64,000 nt of DNA, taken from Streptomyces griseus subsp. griseus. GTDB lineage: Bacteria > Actinomycetota > Actinomycetes > Streptomycetales > Streptomycetaceae. The position numbers and the translations under genes were made by a program. Under the pieces are notes generated by a model, which worked only from the letters and a program-made list of their open reading frames with translations, was not told the origin of the DNA and did no database searches. Positions 9,206 to 18,026 of this stretch are shown piece after piece; positions within the stretch are counted from its first letter, which is position 1, and the number at the start of each line of letters is the position of its first letter. Where the stretch lies: assembly GCF_000720255.1 (NCBI RefSeq), contig NZ_JOJE01000005.1:62001-126000 (forward strand). Direction: 5' to 3'.

Positions 9206-10290
9206 GTCAGCGCAAGGCGCCCGCGGACGCCGGCCGGGCGACGATCCGGGACGTGGCGGAGCGTGCGGGCGTGTCCGTGGCGAGTGTGTCGCGGGTGCTG
9301 TCGGGCAACTACCCCGTGTCGGAGGACCTGCGCCGTCGGGTGATGAAGGTGGTCCGCGACCTGGACTACGTCACCAACGCCCACGCCCGCTCGCTGGCGG
9401 GGGGCGGTACGCCGACGGTGGCGATCCTCATCAACAACATCACCGGGGCGGCCTTCGCCCATGTGGCCAAGGGCGTCGAGGGCGCGGCCACCCTGCGCGG
9501 ATGGCTGTCCCTGGTGGGTACGACGGGCGACGACCCGGAGCGCGAGCTCGCCCTGGTCAACATGATGCGCCAGCAGGGCGTGGCCGCGGTGGTGCTGCTC
9601 GGCGGGGCCTACGACTACGAGGAGTACCAGCTGCGGATGGCGCGCTTCGCCAGGTCCCTGGACGCCGCCGGCTCGCATCTGGTGCTGGTGGGCAGGCCGC
9701 CGCTGGAGGGCGACGTGCCGGCGACGACGGTGGACTACGACAACGAGTCCGGGGCGTACGCGATGGCCAGCCATCTGCTGTCGGCGGGGCACCGGGAGGT
9801 GCTCGTGCTGCCGGGGCCCGCCGGACTCAGCACCGCGCAGGCGCGATTGCGTGGCGCACAGCGGGCTTTCGAGACGTACGGGGTCCCGTTCGAGCCTGAG
9901 GCGGTGCGGCACGGACCGTACGACGACGAGCACGGGTATCGCGCGGTCGAGGGGGCGCTGCGGGACGGTCTGCGGTTCACGGCGGTGCTGGCCGGCACGG
10001 ACGTGGTCGCCGCGGGGGCGCTCCAGGCGTTGCGCGCGGCGGGGCTGAGGGTGCCGGAGGACGTCTCCATCACGGGGTACGACGACATCCCGCTGGCTTC
10101 GCAGCTGACGCCCCAACTGACCACCGTGCACGTCCCGTACGAGGAGATGGGGCGGGTCGCGCTGCGCGCGGTGGCCGACCGGCGCGAGGCCGGGGCGGGG
10201 CGGCGCAAGGGCGGCGACGGGGAGCATCTGGTGCTGGGCACCCATGTCGTCGTACGGAACTCCGTGCGGCCGCCGGCACGGCGCGACTGA
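9202..10290 (+). CDS. LacI-family transcriptional regulator
   Basis: DNA-binding sugar-responsive repressor, 362 residues. The N-terminal helix-turn-helix and hinge helix are clear: TIRDVAERAGVSVASVSRVL, then RVMKVVRDLDYVTNAHARSL. Residues about 65-350 form the periplasmic-binding-protein-like effector domain (VAILINNITGAAFAHVAKGV; VTGYDDIP-type segment ITGYDDIPLASQ). The GTG start has GAAGGAG upstream. It lies between two sugar ABC operons that share AACCGGTT-like palindromes, so it is the best candidate for their common regulator. The inducer is unknown. Confidence 0.94.
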   Translation: MSQRKAPADAGRATIRDVAERAGVSVASVSRVLSGNYPVSEDLRRRVMKVVRDLDYVTNAHARSLAGGGTPTVAILINNITGAAFAHVAKGVEGAATLRGWLSLVGTTGDDPERELALVNMMRQQGVAAVVLLGGAYDYEEYQLRMARFARSLDAAGSHLVLVGRPPLEGDVPATTVDYDNESGAYAMASHLLSAGHREVLVLPGPAGLSTAQARLRGAQRAFETYGVPFEPEAVRHGPYDDEHGYRAVEGALRDGLRFTAVLAGTDVVAAGALQALRAAGLRVPEDVSITGYDDIPLASQLTPQLTTVHVPYEEMGRVALRAVADRREAGAGRRKGGDGEHLVLGTHVVVRNSVRPPARRD

Positions 10291-10660
10291 TGTGGTTTCG
10301 TAAACGGTTTCTCGATGTTTTACGGGGCGCGGGGAGCCGTTCGCCTCGCGCCCTCGGCAGCGCTTGCCGCCCTGAGACGCGCGCCTGACCTGCGGTTCCT
10401 TGCGTACCATCGGCGCTGTGGCCGCGTGCCCGGTCGCTATCGCCCGGACCGGGCCTCGTAACAAATTTCTCGCACACCTCTTGATAACGGCCGACCCGTC
10501 GGCCTACCTTCGCAGCAACCGGTTTCTACAGCTTCTGCTTGGCCGAACCCCCCGCAACCGCGAGCCGGCGTCCACGAGGCGCCTCCCGGCCGCCGTTCCT
10601 GGCCAGTACCGAGCCGCCGTCCCTCTTCTGAGACGCCTACTTCCGAAGGATCACGGTCAG
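10291..10660 (+). promoter_or_regulatory. Control region of the second sugar operon (370 bp, no gene seen)
   Basis: The gap between the LacI gene and the binding-protein gene contains three related LacI-type half-palindromic sites: CGTAAACGGTTTCTCG (10299-10314), CGTAACAAATTTCTCG (10457-10472) and AGCAACCGGTTTCT (10514-10527). The first two share the frame CGTAA..TTTCTCG. No open frame here has a credible ribosome site. Confidence 0.6.
10481..10527 (+). promoter_or_regulatory. Promoter with overlapping downstream operator
   Basis: TTGATA (10481-10486) and TACCTT (10505-10510) lie 18 bases apart. AGCAACCGGTTTCT (10514-10527) starts four bases after the -10 and so would cover the transcription start, the classic place for a LacI repressor to block. 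The binding-protein ATG is 133 bases further on. Confidence 0.65.
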
Positions 10661-11995
10661 ATGAACTCCCTCAGCCCCCGGAGAAGGTTCGCCCGCGCCG
10701 CTGTCGCGGGACTCGCGCTGACAGGTCTGCTCACCGCCTGCGGCGGGTCCGGGGACGACACGTCCCCGAAGTCCTCCGTCCCCGTCACCCTCCCCTTCTG
10801 GGGCTGGGCCAACGGCCAGGAGGCGGTCGTCAAGGCGTTCAACGCCTCCCACAAGGACATCCAGCTGAAGTACACGAAGGTGACCGACCAGCTGACCATG
10901 CAGAAGCAGCTGACCAACGCGGTCAAGGCGAAGAACGCGCCGTGTCTGGTGCAGAACACCGCCGAGTACGTCACCAGCTGGGTCTCCCAGGGAGCGCTCG
11001 CCGACATCAGCAAGTACGTCGAGGCCGACAAGGACAAGTTCAACGCCGGCGCCTGGGCCGGAGCGCAGGTGCAGGGCAAGCTCTACGGGGTCCCGACCAG
11101 CTCGGCGCCCAACTTCACGATCTACCGGACCGACATCTTCAAGAAGTACGGCATCAAGCCCCCGGCGACCTGGGACGACTTCATCGCCGCGGGAAAGGTG
11201 CTCACGAAGCACGGGGTCAAGATCACCAACTTCGCCGGTGAGGACCCGAGCACGCTGGAAGTGCTCGCCATGCAGGCGGGGGCCCACTGGTACGCCATCG
11301 ACGGCAACTCCTGGAAGGTGGACTTCCAGGACGCGGGCACCCGGAAGGCCGCCAAGGTGATCCAGGAGATCATCGACAACGACCTCAACTCGAAGCTGTC
11401 GTTCGCCGACTACGCGGCCGTGCAGCGCAACTACGACAACGGTGGCACCGCGACCCGGCAGATCTCCACCTGGCAGATGGCGGGCATGGTGCAGAACTTC
11501 ACCAAGTCGTTCGGGAAGTGGGCGCTGTCACCGTGGCCGACGTACGCCGGTGAGGCGGCCAAGACGCCGGCCGGTACCAACCTGACCGGCAGCGTGACGC
11601 TGGTGACCCAGCAGTGCAAGTACCAGGAGCAGGCCGCGCAGGCCGCGCTGTGGATGTCCACGGACTCGGGTGCCGTGAAGACGATGGCCAGTCCGACCAC
11701 CGGCAACGGTGTGATGCCGGCGCTGGCCGACAGTGACTCGTACGTGCCCGAGGCGATCTCCGAGAAGTTGCTGGGCAGCAACTACCAGCCCGCTCAGCAG
11801 GTGGTGAAGGACAGCCTGAAGACCGTCACCACCGACTGGACCTTCGGGCCGGACTGGACCGCGATGTTCACGGAGATGCAGGCCGGCTGGGCGAAGGTGA
11901 TCAACAAGCAGCAGAAGGTGACCGACCTGCTCGCGCACATGCAGGAGTGGACGGTCAACGACCTGAAGTCCCGCGGCATCAGCGTCAAGGGCTGA
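10661..11995 (+). CDS. Sugar-binding lipoprotein of second ABC importer
   Basis: Family 1 extracellular solute-binding protein, 444 residues. The ATG at 10661 follows GAAGGA, and the N-terminus RRRFARAAVAG...LLTACGG carries a lipobox with the lipidated cysteine near residue 27. The mature part starts VTLPFWGWANGQEAVVKAF, a typical first beta-strand of these proteins. It heads an operon with two permeases and a GH43 enzyme and should bind the GH43 substrate or a related oligosaccharide outside the membrane. Confidence 0.93.
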   Translation: MNSLSPRRRFARAAVAGLALTGLLTACGGSGDDTSPKSSVPVTLPFWGWANGQEAVVKAFNASHKDIQLKYTKVTDQLTMQKQLTNAVKAKNAPCLVQNTAEYVTSWVSQGALADISKYVEADKDKFNAGAWAGAQVQGKLYGVPTSSAPNFTIYRTDIFKKYGIKPPATWDDFIAAGKVLTKHGVKITNFAGEDPSTLEVLAMQAGAHWYAIDGNSWKVDFQDAGTRKAAKVIQEIIDNDLNSKLSFADYAAVQRNYDNGGTATRQISTWQMAGMVQNFTKSFGKWALSPWPTYAGEAAKTPAGTNLTGSVTLVTQQCKYQEQAAQAALWMSTDSGAVKTMASPTTGNGVMPALADSDSYVPEAISEKLLGSNYQPAQQVVKDSLKTVTTDWTFGPDWTAMFTEMQAGWAKVINKQQKVTDLLAHMQEWTVNDLKSRGISVKG

Positions 11996-12005
11996 GGCAG
12001 AACAG

Positions 12006-12890
12006 ATGATTCGTTCCCTGCGCTGGAAGGGTGCCGCGTTCACGGTGCCCTTCCAGCTCGGCTTCGTCTTCCTGTACCTGGTCCCGATCGGGTACGCCGT
12101 GTACCAGTCGCTCTACCGCGAGCAGCAGTCCGGGCTCGGGCTCGGCGGCTCGACGGAGAAGTTCTCCGGGTGGGCCAACTACCAGCAGGGCCTGACCGAC
12201 CCGGCGTTCCTGAGCTCCATCCTGCGGGTGGTGCTGTTCGCCTGTGTGCAGATCCCGGTGATGCTGTTCATCAGCCTGGTCCTGGCGCTGCTCCTGGACG
12301 CGCTCACCTCGCGGGTCGCGAGCCGGTTCCGGATCCTGCTGCTGGTGCCGTACATGATCCCGGGGGTCGTGGCGGCGATCGTGTGGATCAACCTGTACAG
12401 CCCGGACGTCGGTCCGCTGACCCCGATGGGTGAGGTGCTCGGGTTCCACTGGAACTTCTTCTCGCCCTCCATGGTGTGGACATCCATCGGCAACCTGCTG
12501 ACCTGGCACGGCATCGGCTACAACATGGTGATCATCTACTCGGCCCTGCAGGCCGTTCCGCGTGACCTCTTCGAGGCGGCCCGGCTGGACGGGGCGTCGG
12601 AGATCCGGATCGCGCGCAGCATCAAGGTGCCGTACGTGCGCGGAGCGCTCGTACTGACCGGGCTGCTGTCGATCATCCAGATGCTGCAGATCTTCAACGA
12701 GCCCGCGCTGTTCCGGAACGTCACCCCGCAGACGGTGAACGACAGCTTCACCCCGATCATGATCATCTACAACCAGGCGTTCAACGCCGGCAACTACCAC
12801 TACGCCGCCGCCCTGTCGGTGCTGCTCGCCCTCATCCTGGGCATCGCCTCCTTCCTCTTCTACCGGCTGACTTCGAGGGAGGCCGACTGA
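12006..12890 (+). CDS. Sugar ABC transporter permease (MalF-like)
   Basis: Six-segment CUT1 permease, 294 residues, ten bases after the binding-protein gene. The EAA loop reads FEAARLDGASEIRIARSIKVP. The N-terminus is short and runs directly into the first membrane helix (FTVPFQLGFVFLYLVPIGY). Its stop overlaps the next ATG (TGATG). Confidence 0.93.
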   Translation: MIRSLRWKGAAFTVPFQLGFVFLYLVPIGYAVYQSLYREQQSGLGLGGSTEKFSGWANYQQGLTDPAFLSSILRVVLFACVQIPVMLFISLVLALLLDALTSRVASRFRILLLVPYMIPGVVAAIVWINLYSPDVGPLTPMGEVLGFHWNFFSPSMVWTSIGNLLTWHGIGYNMVIIYSALQAVPRDLFEAARLDGASEIRIARSIKVPYVRGALVLTGLLSIIQMLQIFNEPALFRNVTPQTVNDSFTPIMIIYNQAFNAGNYHYAAALSVLLALILGIASFLFYRLTSREAD

Positions 12891-13804
12891 TGACGCTCAC
12901 CGAACACCGCGCGGAGAAGGTCCCGGCACGCATGGTCCGCCGTCTCACCACCCCGGACCCGGCCTCCCGTTCCCGGGGCGGCCAGCGGTTCCTGCTCGTC
13001 GGCCTGGTCCTGGCGTCCGCCTACAGCCTGTTCCCGGTGTGGTGGCTGATCGTCGCCGCCACCAAGAACCGCACGGGGCTCTACCAGAGCAACGGCCTGT
13101 GGTTCTCCGGCTGGCACCTGTGGGACAACCTGCACCAGCTGTTCACCTACGAGGACGGCATCTTCCTGCGCTGGACGGCCAACTCGCTGCTCTACGCGGG
13201 GGTCGGCTCCCTCGGCGGCACGCTGATCGCGCTCGCCACCGGATACGGCCTGGCCCGGTTCGAGTTCCCGGGCCGCAACCTGGTCTTCGCGTGCGTCGTG
13301 GGCTCGTTCCTCATCCCGCTCGCGCTGCTGACGCTCCCGCTGTACCTGCTGTTCTCCGCGATCGGCATGGTGGACACCCCCTGGGCGATGCTGATCCCCT
13401 GCCTGATCAACCCGTTCAGCGTCTACCTGGCCAAGGTGTACACCGAGGCCACCATCCCGTTCGAGCTGCTCGAGGCGGCCCGGCTGGACGGCGCCGGTGA
13501 GCTGCGGATCTTCTTCAGCATCGTGCTGCGGATGATGACCACCGGCGGTGCCACGGTGTTCCTGCTGGCTTTCGTCAACACCTGGAACGCCTTCTTCCTC
13601 CCCCTCACCGTGCTGCGCGGCGAGGAGAACTGGACGCTCAACCTGGGCCTGTACAACTGGTCCGGCAAACGCTTGGAGTCGGGCGTCGACCTGACGAGCC
13701 TGGTCCTGACCGGCGCGCTGCTGTCCATCGTGCCGATGGCGATCATGATGGTCGCGATGCGCCGCTACTGGCGGACCGGAGTGACCCTGGGGGCGCTGAA
13801 GTGA
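12890..13804 (+). CDS. Sugar ABC transporter permease (MalG-like)
   Basis: Second permease of the importer, 304 residues, with a cytoplasmic N-terminus of about 40 residues and about six membrane segments. The EAA loop is LEAARLDGAGELRIFFSIVLR. It shares one base with the upstream gene and four bases (GTGA) with the GH43 gene, so all three should be cotranslated. No ATP-binding subunit gene is nearby. Confidence 0.93.
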   Translation: MTLTEHRAEKVPARMVRRLTTPDPASRSRGGQRFLLVGLVLASAYSLFPVWWLIVAATKNRTGLYQSNGLWFSGWHLWDNLHQLFTYEDGIFLRWTANSLLYAGVGSLGGTLIALATGYGLARFEFPGRNLVFACVVGSFLIPLALLTLPLYLLFSAIGMVDTPWAMLIPCLINPFSVYLAKVYTEATIPFELLEAARLDGAGELRIFFSIVLRMMTTGGATVFLLAFVNTWNAFFLPLTVLRGEENWTLNLGLYNWSGKRLESGVDLTSLVLTGALLSIVPMAIMMVAMRRYWRTGVTLGALK

Positions 13805-15393
13805 CCGTGCTGCGCAATCCGGTGATCCGCGGTTTCGCCCCGGACCCCTCCCTGGTCCGGGCCGGCGACTGGTACTACGTGGCGACCAGCTCCTTCGAGT
13901 GGTTCCCGACCATCCCGATCCACCGCTCCCGCGACCTCGCGCACTGGGAGTACGCCGGACACGTCAGGGGCGCGGCCGCCGGCGGCTCGCTGGCCGGCGT
14001 CCCCGACTCCGGGGGCATCTGGGCGCCGTCGCTGAGCTGGGACGGTAGCCGGTTCTGGGTGGTGTACTCCGTCGTGCGGTCGGTGGGTACGCCGTACTTC
14101 GACACGGACACGTACGTCTCCACCGCCCCCGGGGTGACCGGCCCCTGGACCTGTCCGCGCCGCATCGCGAGCCATGGCTTCGACCCCGCGCTCTTCCACC
14201 ACGACGGCCGGCTGTGGCTGCTCAACCTCCAGAACGACCACCGCCCCGGCGGCCGGCGCTTCGCCGGGATCGTCCTGACCGAACTGGACCGCGACTCGCT
14301 CGCCCCGGTGGGTGACACGCACCTGCTGCTCCAGCACGAGCGGCTGGTCGAGGGGCCGAAGCTGCTCCACCACGACGGCTGGTTCGTGCTCGTCCTGGCG
14401 GAGGGCGGCACCGGTTTCGAGCACGGCGTCCTGACGGCCCGCAGCCGGAGCGTCACCGGCCCCTACGAACTCGACGACCGTCCGCTGCTCACCTCACGGG
14501 ACGATCCCTCGCTGCCGTTGCAGAAGGCGGGGCACGCGGAACTCGTCGAGACGCAGGACGGGGCGTGGGTGCTGAGCCATCTCACGGCGCGCCCGCTGCA
14601 CACCCCGCAGGGGCCGCGCTGCACCCTCGGCCGGGAGACGGCGATCCAGACGGTGACGTGGGACGCGGAGGGGTGGCCGCGGCTGGGGCACGGTGGTTGG
14701 CATCCCGCGGTCGAGGTCGACGTGCCGACTCCGGCCCGCCCCCTCGTCCGTCCCCTCGTCTCGCCCGACCCGTTGGGCTGGCCGTGGAGCAGCCTGCGTG
14801 CCGCTCCCGACGCCTCCTGGGCCGACGCCACGAGCCGGCCCGGCTGGATCAGACTGCGCGGACGGCACGGTCCGGAATCACGGTGGGCGTACAGCTTGTT
14901 GGCGCAGCGCGTCACCGAGCATCGCGCCGAGGCGGCGGTCACCGTACAGGCCCTTCCGTCCACCTTCACCCAGGGGGCCGGTCTGGTGCTGCGATACGAC
15001 GCCGAGGCGTACTTCGCCCTGGATCTGACCTGGGACGAGCCGGAGGGCGAGGAGCAGCGCGGGCAGCAGTGGCTCGGCGGCGGGCGTACGGTGCTCAGCC
15101 TTATCGACCGTGACGAGCGGGGCACGCGGCGGGTGGCCCTCGAGGAGGTGCCGCCGGGGGCGCCGGTGCGGCTGGGCGTGACCGTGGAGGAGGCCGAGGC
15201 ACGCTTCTGGTACGTACGGGAGGGCACGCGGACACCGCTCGGACCGGCCCTGGACTTCAGCAAACTCTCCGACGACCACGGCGGACGGCTGCGATTCACG
15301 GGGGCGATGGCCGGCATCCACGCATGGGACCTGGTGGACGCGGGGTTCACGGCGGACTTCCGGGACTTCGGGCTGACCTGTACCGGGGAGTGA
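13801..15393 (+). CDS. Glycoside hydrolase family 43 enzyme (beta-xylosidase/arabinosidase type)
   Basis: Five-bladed propeller glycosidase, 530 residues, lacking a signal peptide and so probably cytoplasmic. The three GH43 acidic residues are visible: D15 in FAPDPSL, D128 in HGFDPALFHHDG and E184 in RLVEGPKLLHHDG. Residues about 330-525 form a C-terminal concanavalin-like beta-sandwich, as in XynB-type beta-xylosidases. The GTG start overlaps the permease stop. It would cleave oligosaccharides after import by the upstream transporter. Xylose versus arabinose specificity cannot be decided. Confidence 0.9.
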   Translation: MTVLRNPVIRGFAPDPSLVRAGDWYYVATSSFEWFPTIPIHRSRDLAHWEYAGHVRGAAAGGSLAGVPDSGGIWAPSLSWDGSRFWVVYSVVRSVGTPYFDTDTYVSTAPGVTGPWTCPRRIASHGFDPALFHHDGRLWLLNLQNDHRPGGRRFAGIVLTELDRDSLAPVGDTHLLLQHERLVEGPKLLHHDGWFVLVLAEGGTGFEHGVLTARSRSVTGPYELDDRPLLTSRDDPSLPLQKAGHAELVETQDGAWVLSHLTARPLHTPQGPRCTLGRETAIQTVTWDAEGWPRLGHGGWHPAVEVDVPTPARPLVRPLVSPDPLGWPWSSLRAAPDASWADATSRPGWIRLRGRHGPESRWAYSLLAQRVTEHRAEAAVTVQALPSTFTQGAGLVLRYDAEAYFALDLTWDEPEGEEQRGQQWLGGGRTVLSLIDRDERGTRRVALEEVPPGAPVRLGVTVEEAEARFWYVREGTRTPLGPALDFSKLSDDHGGRLRFTGAMAGIHAWDLVDAGFTADFRDFGLTCTGE

Positions 15394-15518
15394 GGGGCTC
15401 TCGCTCGTCGGGGCGCGGGGGTCCGCCCGCCGGGGGGTGAGCGGCGGCGCGCCCGGCGCCGTACGCAAGATCCCGTCATCTCCGGTGTCTTCACGCCGCG
15501 TTGACGCGCACTTAGGAT

Positions 15519-15532
15519 AGCAAGCGCTTTCT
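15519..15532. promoter_or_regulatory. LacI-type operator AGCAAGCGCTTTCT
   Basis: The AAGCGCTT core is a perfect palindrome and matches the general LacI-family consensus. It differs in its centre from the AACCGGTT sites further left. It lies 83 bases before the second LacI gene, which suggests autoregulation. Confidence 0.7.
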
Positions 15533-15614
15533 GCGCGTCGGTGTTCCGTCGGCTCCCCCACGGTGCCGGTCGGACGTTCGCTGGCCCTCGGGCGGGCCGG
15601 AGAGGTGGTTCCCG

Positions 15615-16664
15615 ATGGTCCGTACCGGGAGTGCGAGCGTGGCGACGGCCGGGCCGACGCTCGCGGTCGTGGCCCGCGAGGCGGGGGTGTCCGTACCGAC
15701 CGCCTCGAAGGTGGTCAACGGCCGGGAGGACGTGGCTCCCGAGACCCGCCGCCGGGTCACGGAGGCGCTCGACCGGCTCGGCTACGTCCGCAGACCCCGC
15801 TTCGACGCGGCCAAGCCGCCCCGGCTCGTCGACCTCGTCGTGCACTCGCTGGAGAGCTCCTGGTCGGGCGCGGTGCTGCACGGGGTGGAGGAGGCCGCGC
15901 ACGACGCCGGTCTGGACGTGGTCGTCTCGGCCGCCCTGTCCCGCACCCGGGCCGCGCGTCCCCAGCGCGGCTGGCTGGACAAGCTCACCCTGCGTGGCTC
16001 GGCCGGGGTCCTGTTCAACCTGGCCGAGCTCACGGAGTCCCAGTTCGCCTGGCTGGACCAGCACCGCATCCCGTTCGTGATGATCGACCCGGTGCTCGAA
16101 CCGCCGCCCGGCGTGGTCTCGGTGGGCGCGGCGAACTGGCAGGGCGGGGTGACCGCGACCGAGCACCTGCTGTCGCTCGGCCACGAGCGCATCGCGGTCG
16201 TGGCCGGACAGCGCCGCACGATGTGCAGCAGCGCCCGGGTCGCCGGTTACCGCTCCGCCCTCGCCTCGGCGGGCGTCGCGCACCGCCCCGAGTACGTCCG
16301 CTACGGCGTCTTCGACGAGAGCGTCGCCCGGCACCGGATGCGCGAACTCCTCGACCTCCCCGAACCTCCGACCGCCGTCTTCGTCTGCTCGGACCGCATG
16401 GCCCTCGGCGTCTACGAGGCCCTGGCCGAACGGGGTCTGCGCGTCCCCGACGACATCAGCGTCGTCGGCTTCGACGACCTGCCCGAGTCCCGCTGGGCGG
16501 CCCCCGCCCTGACCACCGTCCGCCAACCGCTCGCGGAGATGGCGGCGACGGCACTGCGGCTGCTGGTGCGGATGATGGACGGGGAGCGGCCGGAGGGGAC
16601 ACGGACGGAGCTGTCGACCCGGCTGGTGGAGCGGGCGAGCACGGCACCGCCGCCCGGGAGGTGA
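15615..16664 (+). CDS. LacI-family transcriptional regulator
   Basis: DNA-binding repressor, 349 residues. The ATG at 15615 follows GGAGAGG. The helix-turn-helix is [20 protein letters not shown], followed by [14 protein letters not shown]. The effector domain includes [20 protein letters not shown] near residue 285. The AAGCGCTT operator upstream is the probable autoregulatory site. It sits directly after the GH43 gene and may control that operon, or a distant xylan-type regulon. Confidence 0.93.
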   Translation: MVRTGSASVATAGPTLAVVAREAGVSVPTASKVVNGREDVAPETRRRVTEALDRLGYVRRPRFDAAKPPRLVDLVVHSLESSWSGAVLHGVEEAAHDAGLDVVVSAALSRTRAARPQRGWLDKLTLRGSAGVLFNLAELTESQFAWLDQHRIPFVMIDPVLEPPPGVVSVGAANWQGGVTATEHLLSLGHERIAVVAGQRRTMCSSARVAGYRSALASAGVAHRPEYVRYGVFDESVARHRMRELLDLPEPPTAVFVCSDRMALGVYEALAERGLRVPDDISVVGFDDLPESRWAAPALTTVRQPLAEMAATALRLLVRMMDGERPEGTRTELSTRLVERASTAPPPGR

Positions 16665-16704
16665 ACGAGCCTTGGCCGAGCGTGCCGTGGGCCATGATGA
16701 GCCT

Positions 16705-17388
16705 ATGCGACCGATCTTCACTGGCACAGGAGAGCTGACCGGAACCCCGTCCGTCGCCGTGGTCGTCGACGTGATGCGTGCCTTCACCGTGGCGGCCGGG
16801 GCGTTCGCACAGGGGGCCGAGCGGATCGTCCTCGCCGAGAGCCTGGAGGAGGGGCTGGCCCTGAAGGACCGTCACCCCGGGTGGTTGGCCCTCCAGGACG
16901 GACCGCCCCGGCCGGGGTTCGACCTGGCGAACTCCCCCGCCCAGCTGCGCTCACTCGACGTGCGGGGTCGCACCGTGGTGCAGAAGACCACCGCCGGGAC
17001 GGTGGGCGCGCTGGCGGTCGCCGACGCGGAACTGGTGCTGTGCGCCGCCTTCGTCGTCGCGGGCCCCACCGCGCGTCTGCTGCGGAGGCGGCGGCCGGCG
17101 GAGGTGACGTACGTGATCACCGGGGACGGCGGCCGGGCCGAGGAAGACCTGGCGTGTGCCCGGTACATCGCGGGGTCGGCCCTCGAACCCGGCCTGGACC
17201 CGGGCCCGTTCGTGGAGCTGGCGCGGAACTCGAGCGGCGCCGCGCGACTGGCCGACGGAGTACGGCTCGGCCATCAGGGCGTGCATCCGGACGACGCGGA
17301 GCTCTGCCTCGTGGTGGACGCCCACCCCTTCGCGATGGTGGCGGCGCGGGAGGACGGGCAGGTGGTGGTGCGTCCGGTTCGGGTGTGA
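16705..17388 (+). CDS. ComB-like 2-phosphosulfolactate phosphatase family protein
   Basis: A 227-residue protein of the ComB family. The family signature is seen in [17 protein letters not shown] near the N-terminus and [11 protein letters not shown] around residue 95, where ComB binds its phosphorylated substrate. I chose the ATG at 16705 because the family fold starts directly after it. ComB acts in coenzyme M synthesis in archaea. Streptomyces does not make coenzyme M, so this homologue must have another, unknown substrate. It stands alone and is followed by a strong hairpin. Confidence 0.83.
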   Translation: MRPIFTGTGELTGTPSVAVVVDVMRAFTVAAGAFAQGAERIVLAESLEEGLALKDRHPGWLALQDGPPRPGFDLANSPAQLRSLDVRGRTVVQKTTAGTVGALAVADAELVLCAAFVVAGPTARLLRRRRPAEVTYVITGDGGRAEEDLACARYIAGSALEPGLDPGPFVELARNSSGAARLADGVRLGHQGVHPDDAELCLVVDAHPFAMVAAREDGQVVVRPVRV

Positions 17389-17399
17389 GGCACGGCGGG

Positions 17400-17428
17400 C
17401 GGCCGGGCGCGTCGGCGGCGCCCGGCCG
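17400..17428. terminator. GC-rich hairpin terminator
   Basis: An 11-bp perfect stem (CGGCCGGGCGC, 17400-17410, with GCGCCCGGCCG, 17418-17428) and seven-base loop lie 12 bases after the ComB-like gene. The broken PEP-mutase gene converges from the other side, so it may act in both directions. There is no T tract, as is usual in Streptomyces. Confidence 0.7.
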
Positions 17429-17444
17429 TCGCACTCCCCGTCCC

Positions 17445-17847
17445 TCAGTCCTCCTCCAGCGGCAGCACCTGCTTGCCGTCGGCGTGCCCGCAGCGTCGTG
17501 GCCGCTTCTGGTCCTCAAGGATCACACCGGAGGCCCCGATCCGTTCCAGGCCCTCCACCACGTGGCAGGCGACCTCCGGATCGACGTACCCGTCGTCGAT
17601 GTCCACCAGCAGGTGGTGGCGCGGGAACGCGCCCCGCAGCCGGTGGACGAACGCGACCATGTCCGGCCACGCGATGAAACCGATGTCCGGCAGTCCGTAG
17701 TTACGAGGCCGCGAAGCCGAAGCCCGAGACGAACATGCTGTCGTAGTGCTCCGCCGCGATCGACGCCGAATACATGTCGTACACGCCGATCAGCGGGGTC
17801 GTCTCCGGGCCGGCGATCCGCTCCCGCAGCTCGTTCCCGTAAGTCAC
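17445..17847 (-). pseudogene. Broken PEP mutase / isocitrate lyase superfamily gene
   Basis: The upstream part (GTG at 17845-17847 with GGAGGAG seven bases before it) encodes VTYGNELRERIAG and on to FVSGFGFAAS, then hits TAA at 17701-17703. Skipping the single T at 17703 lets the next frame continue as NYGLPDIGFIAWPDMVAF through GASGVILEDQKRPRRCGH, a textbook phosphonomutase-family segment. That frame then stops at 17445 after about 133 residues in total, whereas family members have about 280. There are therefore two lesions: a one-base insertion and loss of the C-terminal half. It is probably non-functional. A sequencing error could explain the first lesion but not the second. Confidence 0.85.
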
Positions 17848-17919
17848 CGTCCGGCTCCTCCAATGGAGTCGAGGGGTCAACACACCAGACGCAAGAAAGC
17901 CGCCGCGACACGGCAGTCC

Positions 17920-17933
17920 TTTGTCAAGACAAA
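17920..17933. promoter_or_regulatory. 14-bp inverted repeat TTTGTC-AA-GACAAA
   Basis: A perfect inverted repeat with a two-base spacer lies 73 bases upstream of the PEP-mutase pseudogene start. On the minus strand it contains TTGACA, a consensus -35 box. It may be the remains of its operator and promoter. A CAACCGGTTC site lies nearby at 17994-18003. Confidence 0.45.
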
Positions 17934-18026
17934 AGCACCTCTATGTCGACGCACGACTTTCTCCATACAAGGGCTTTGCTCACCCCAATGGCGCAACCGG
18001 TTCACCGGAGAAACGTCACTGGTCCG

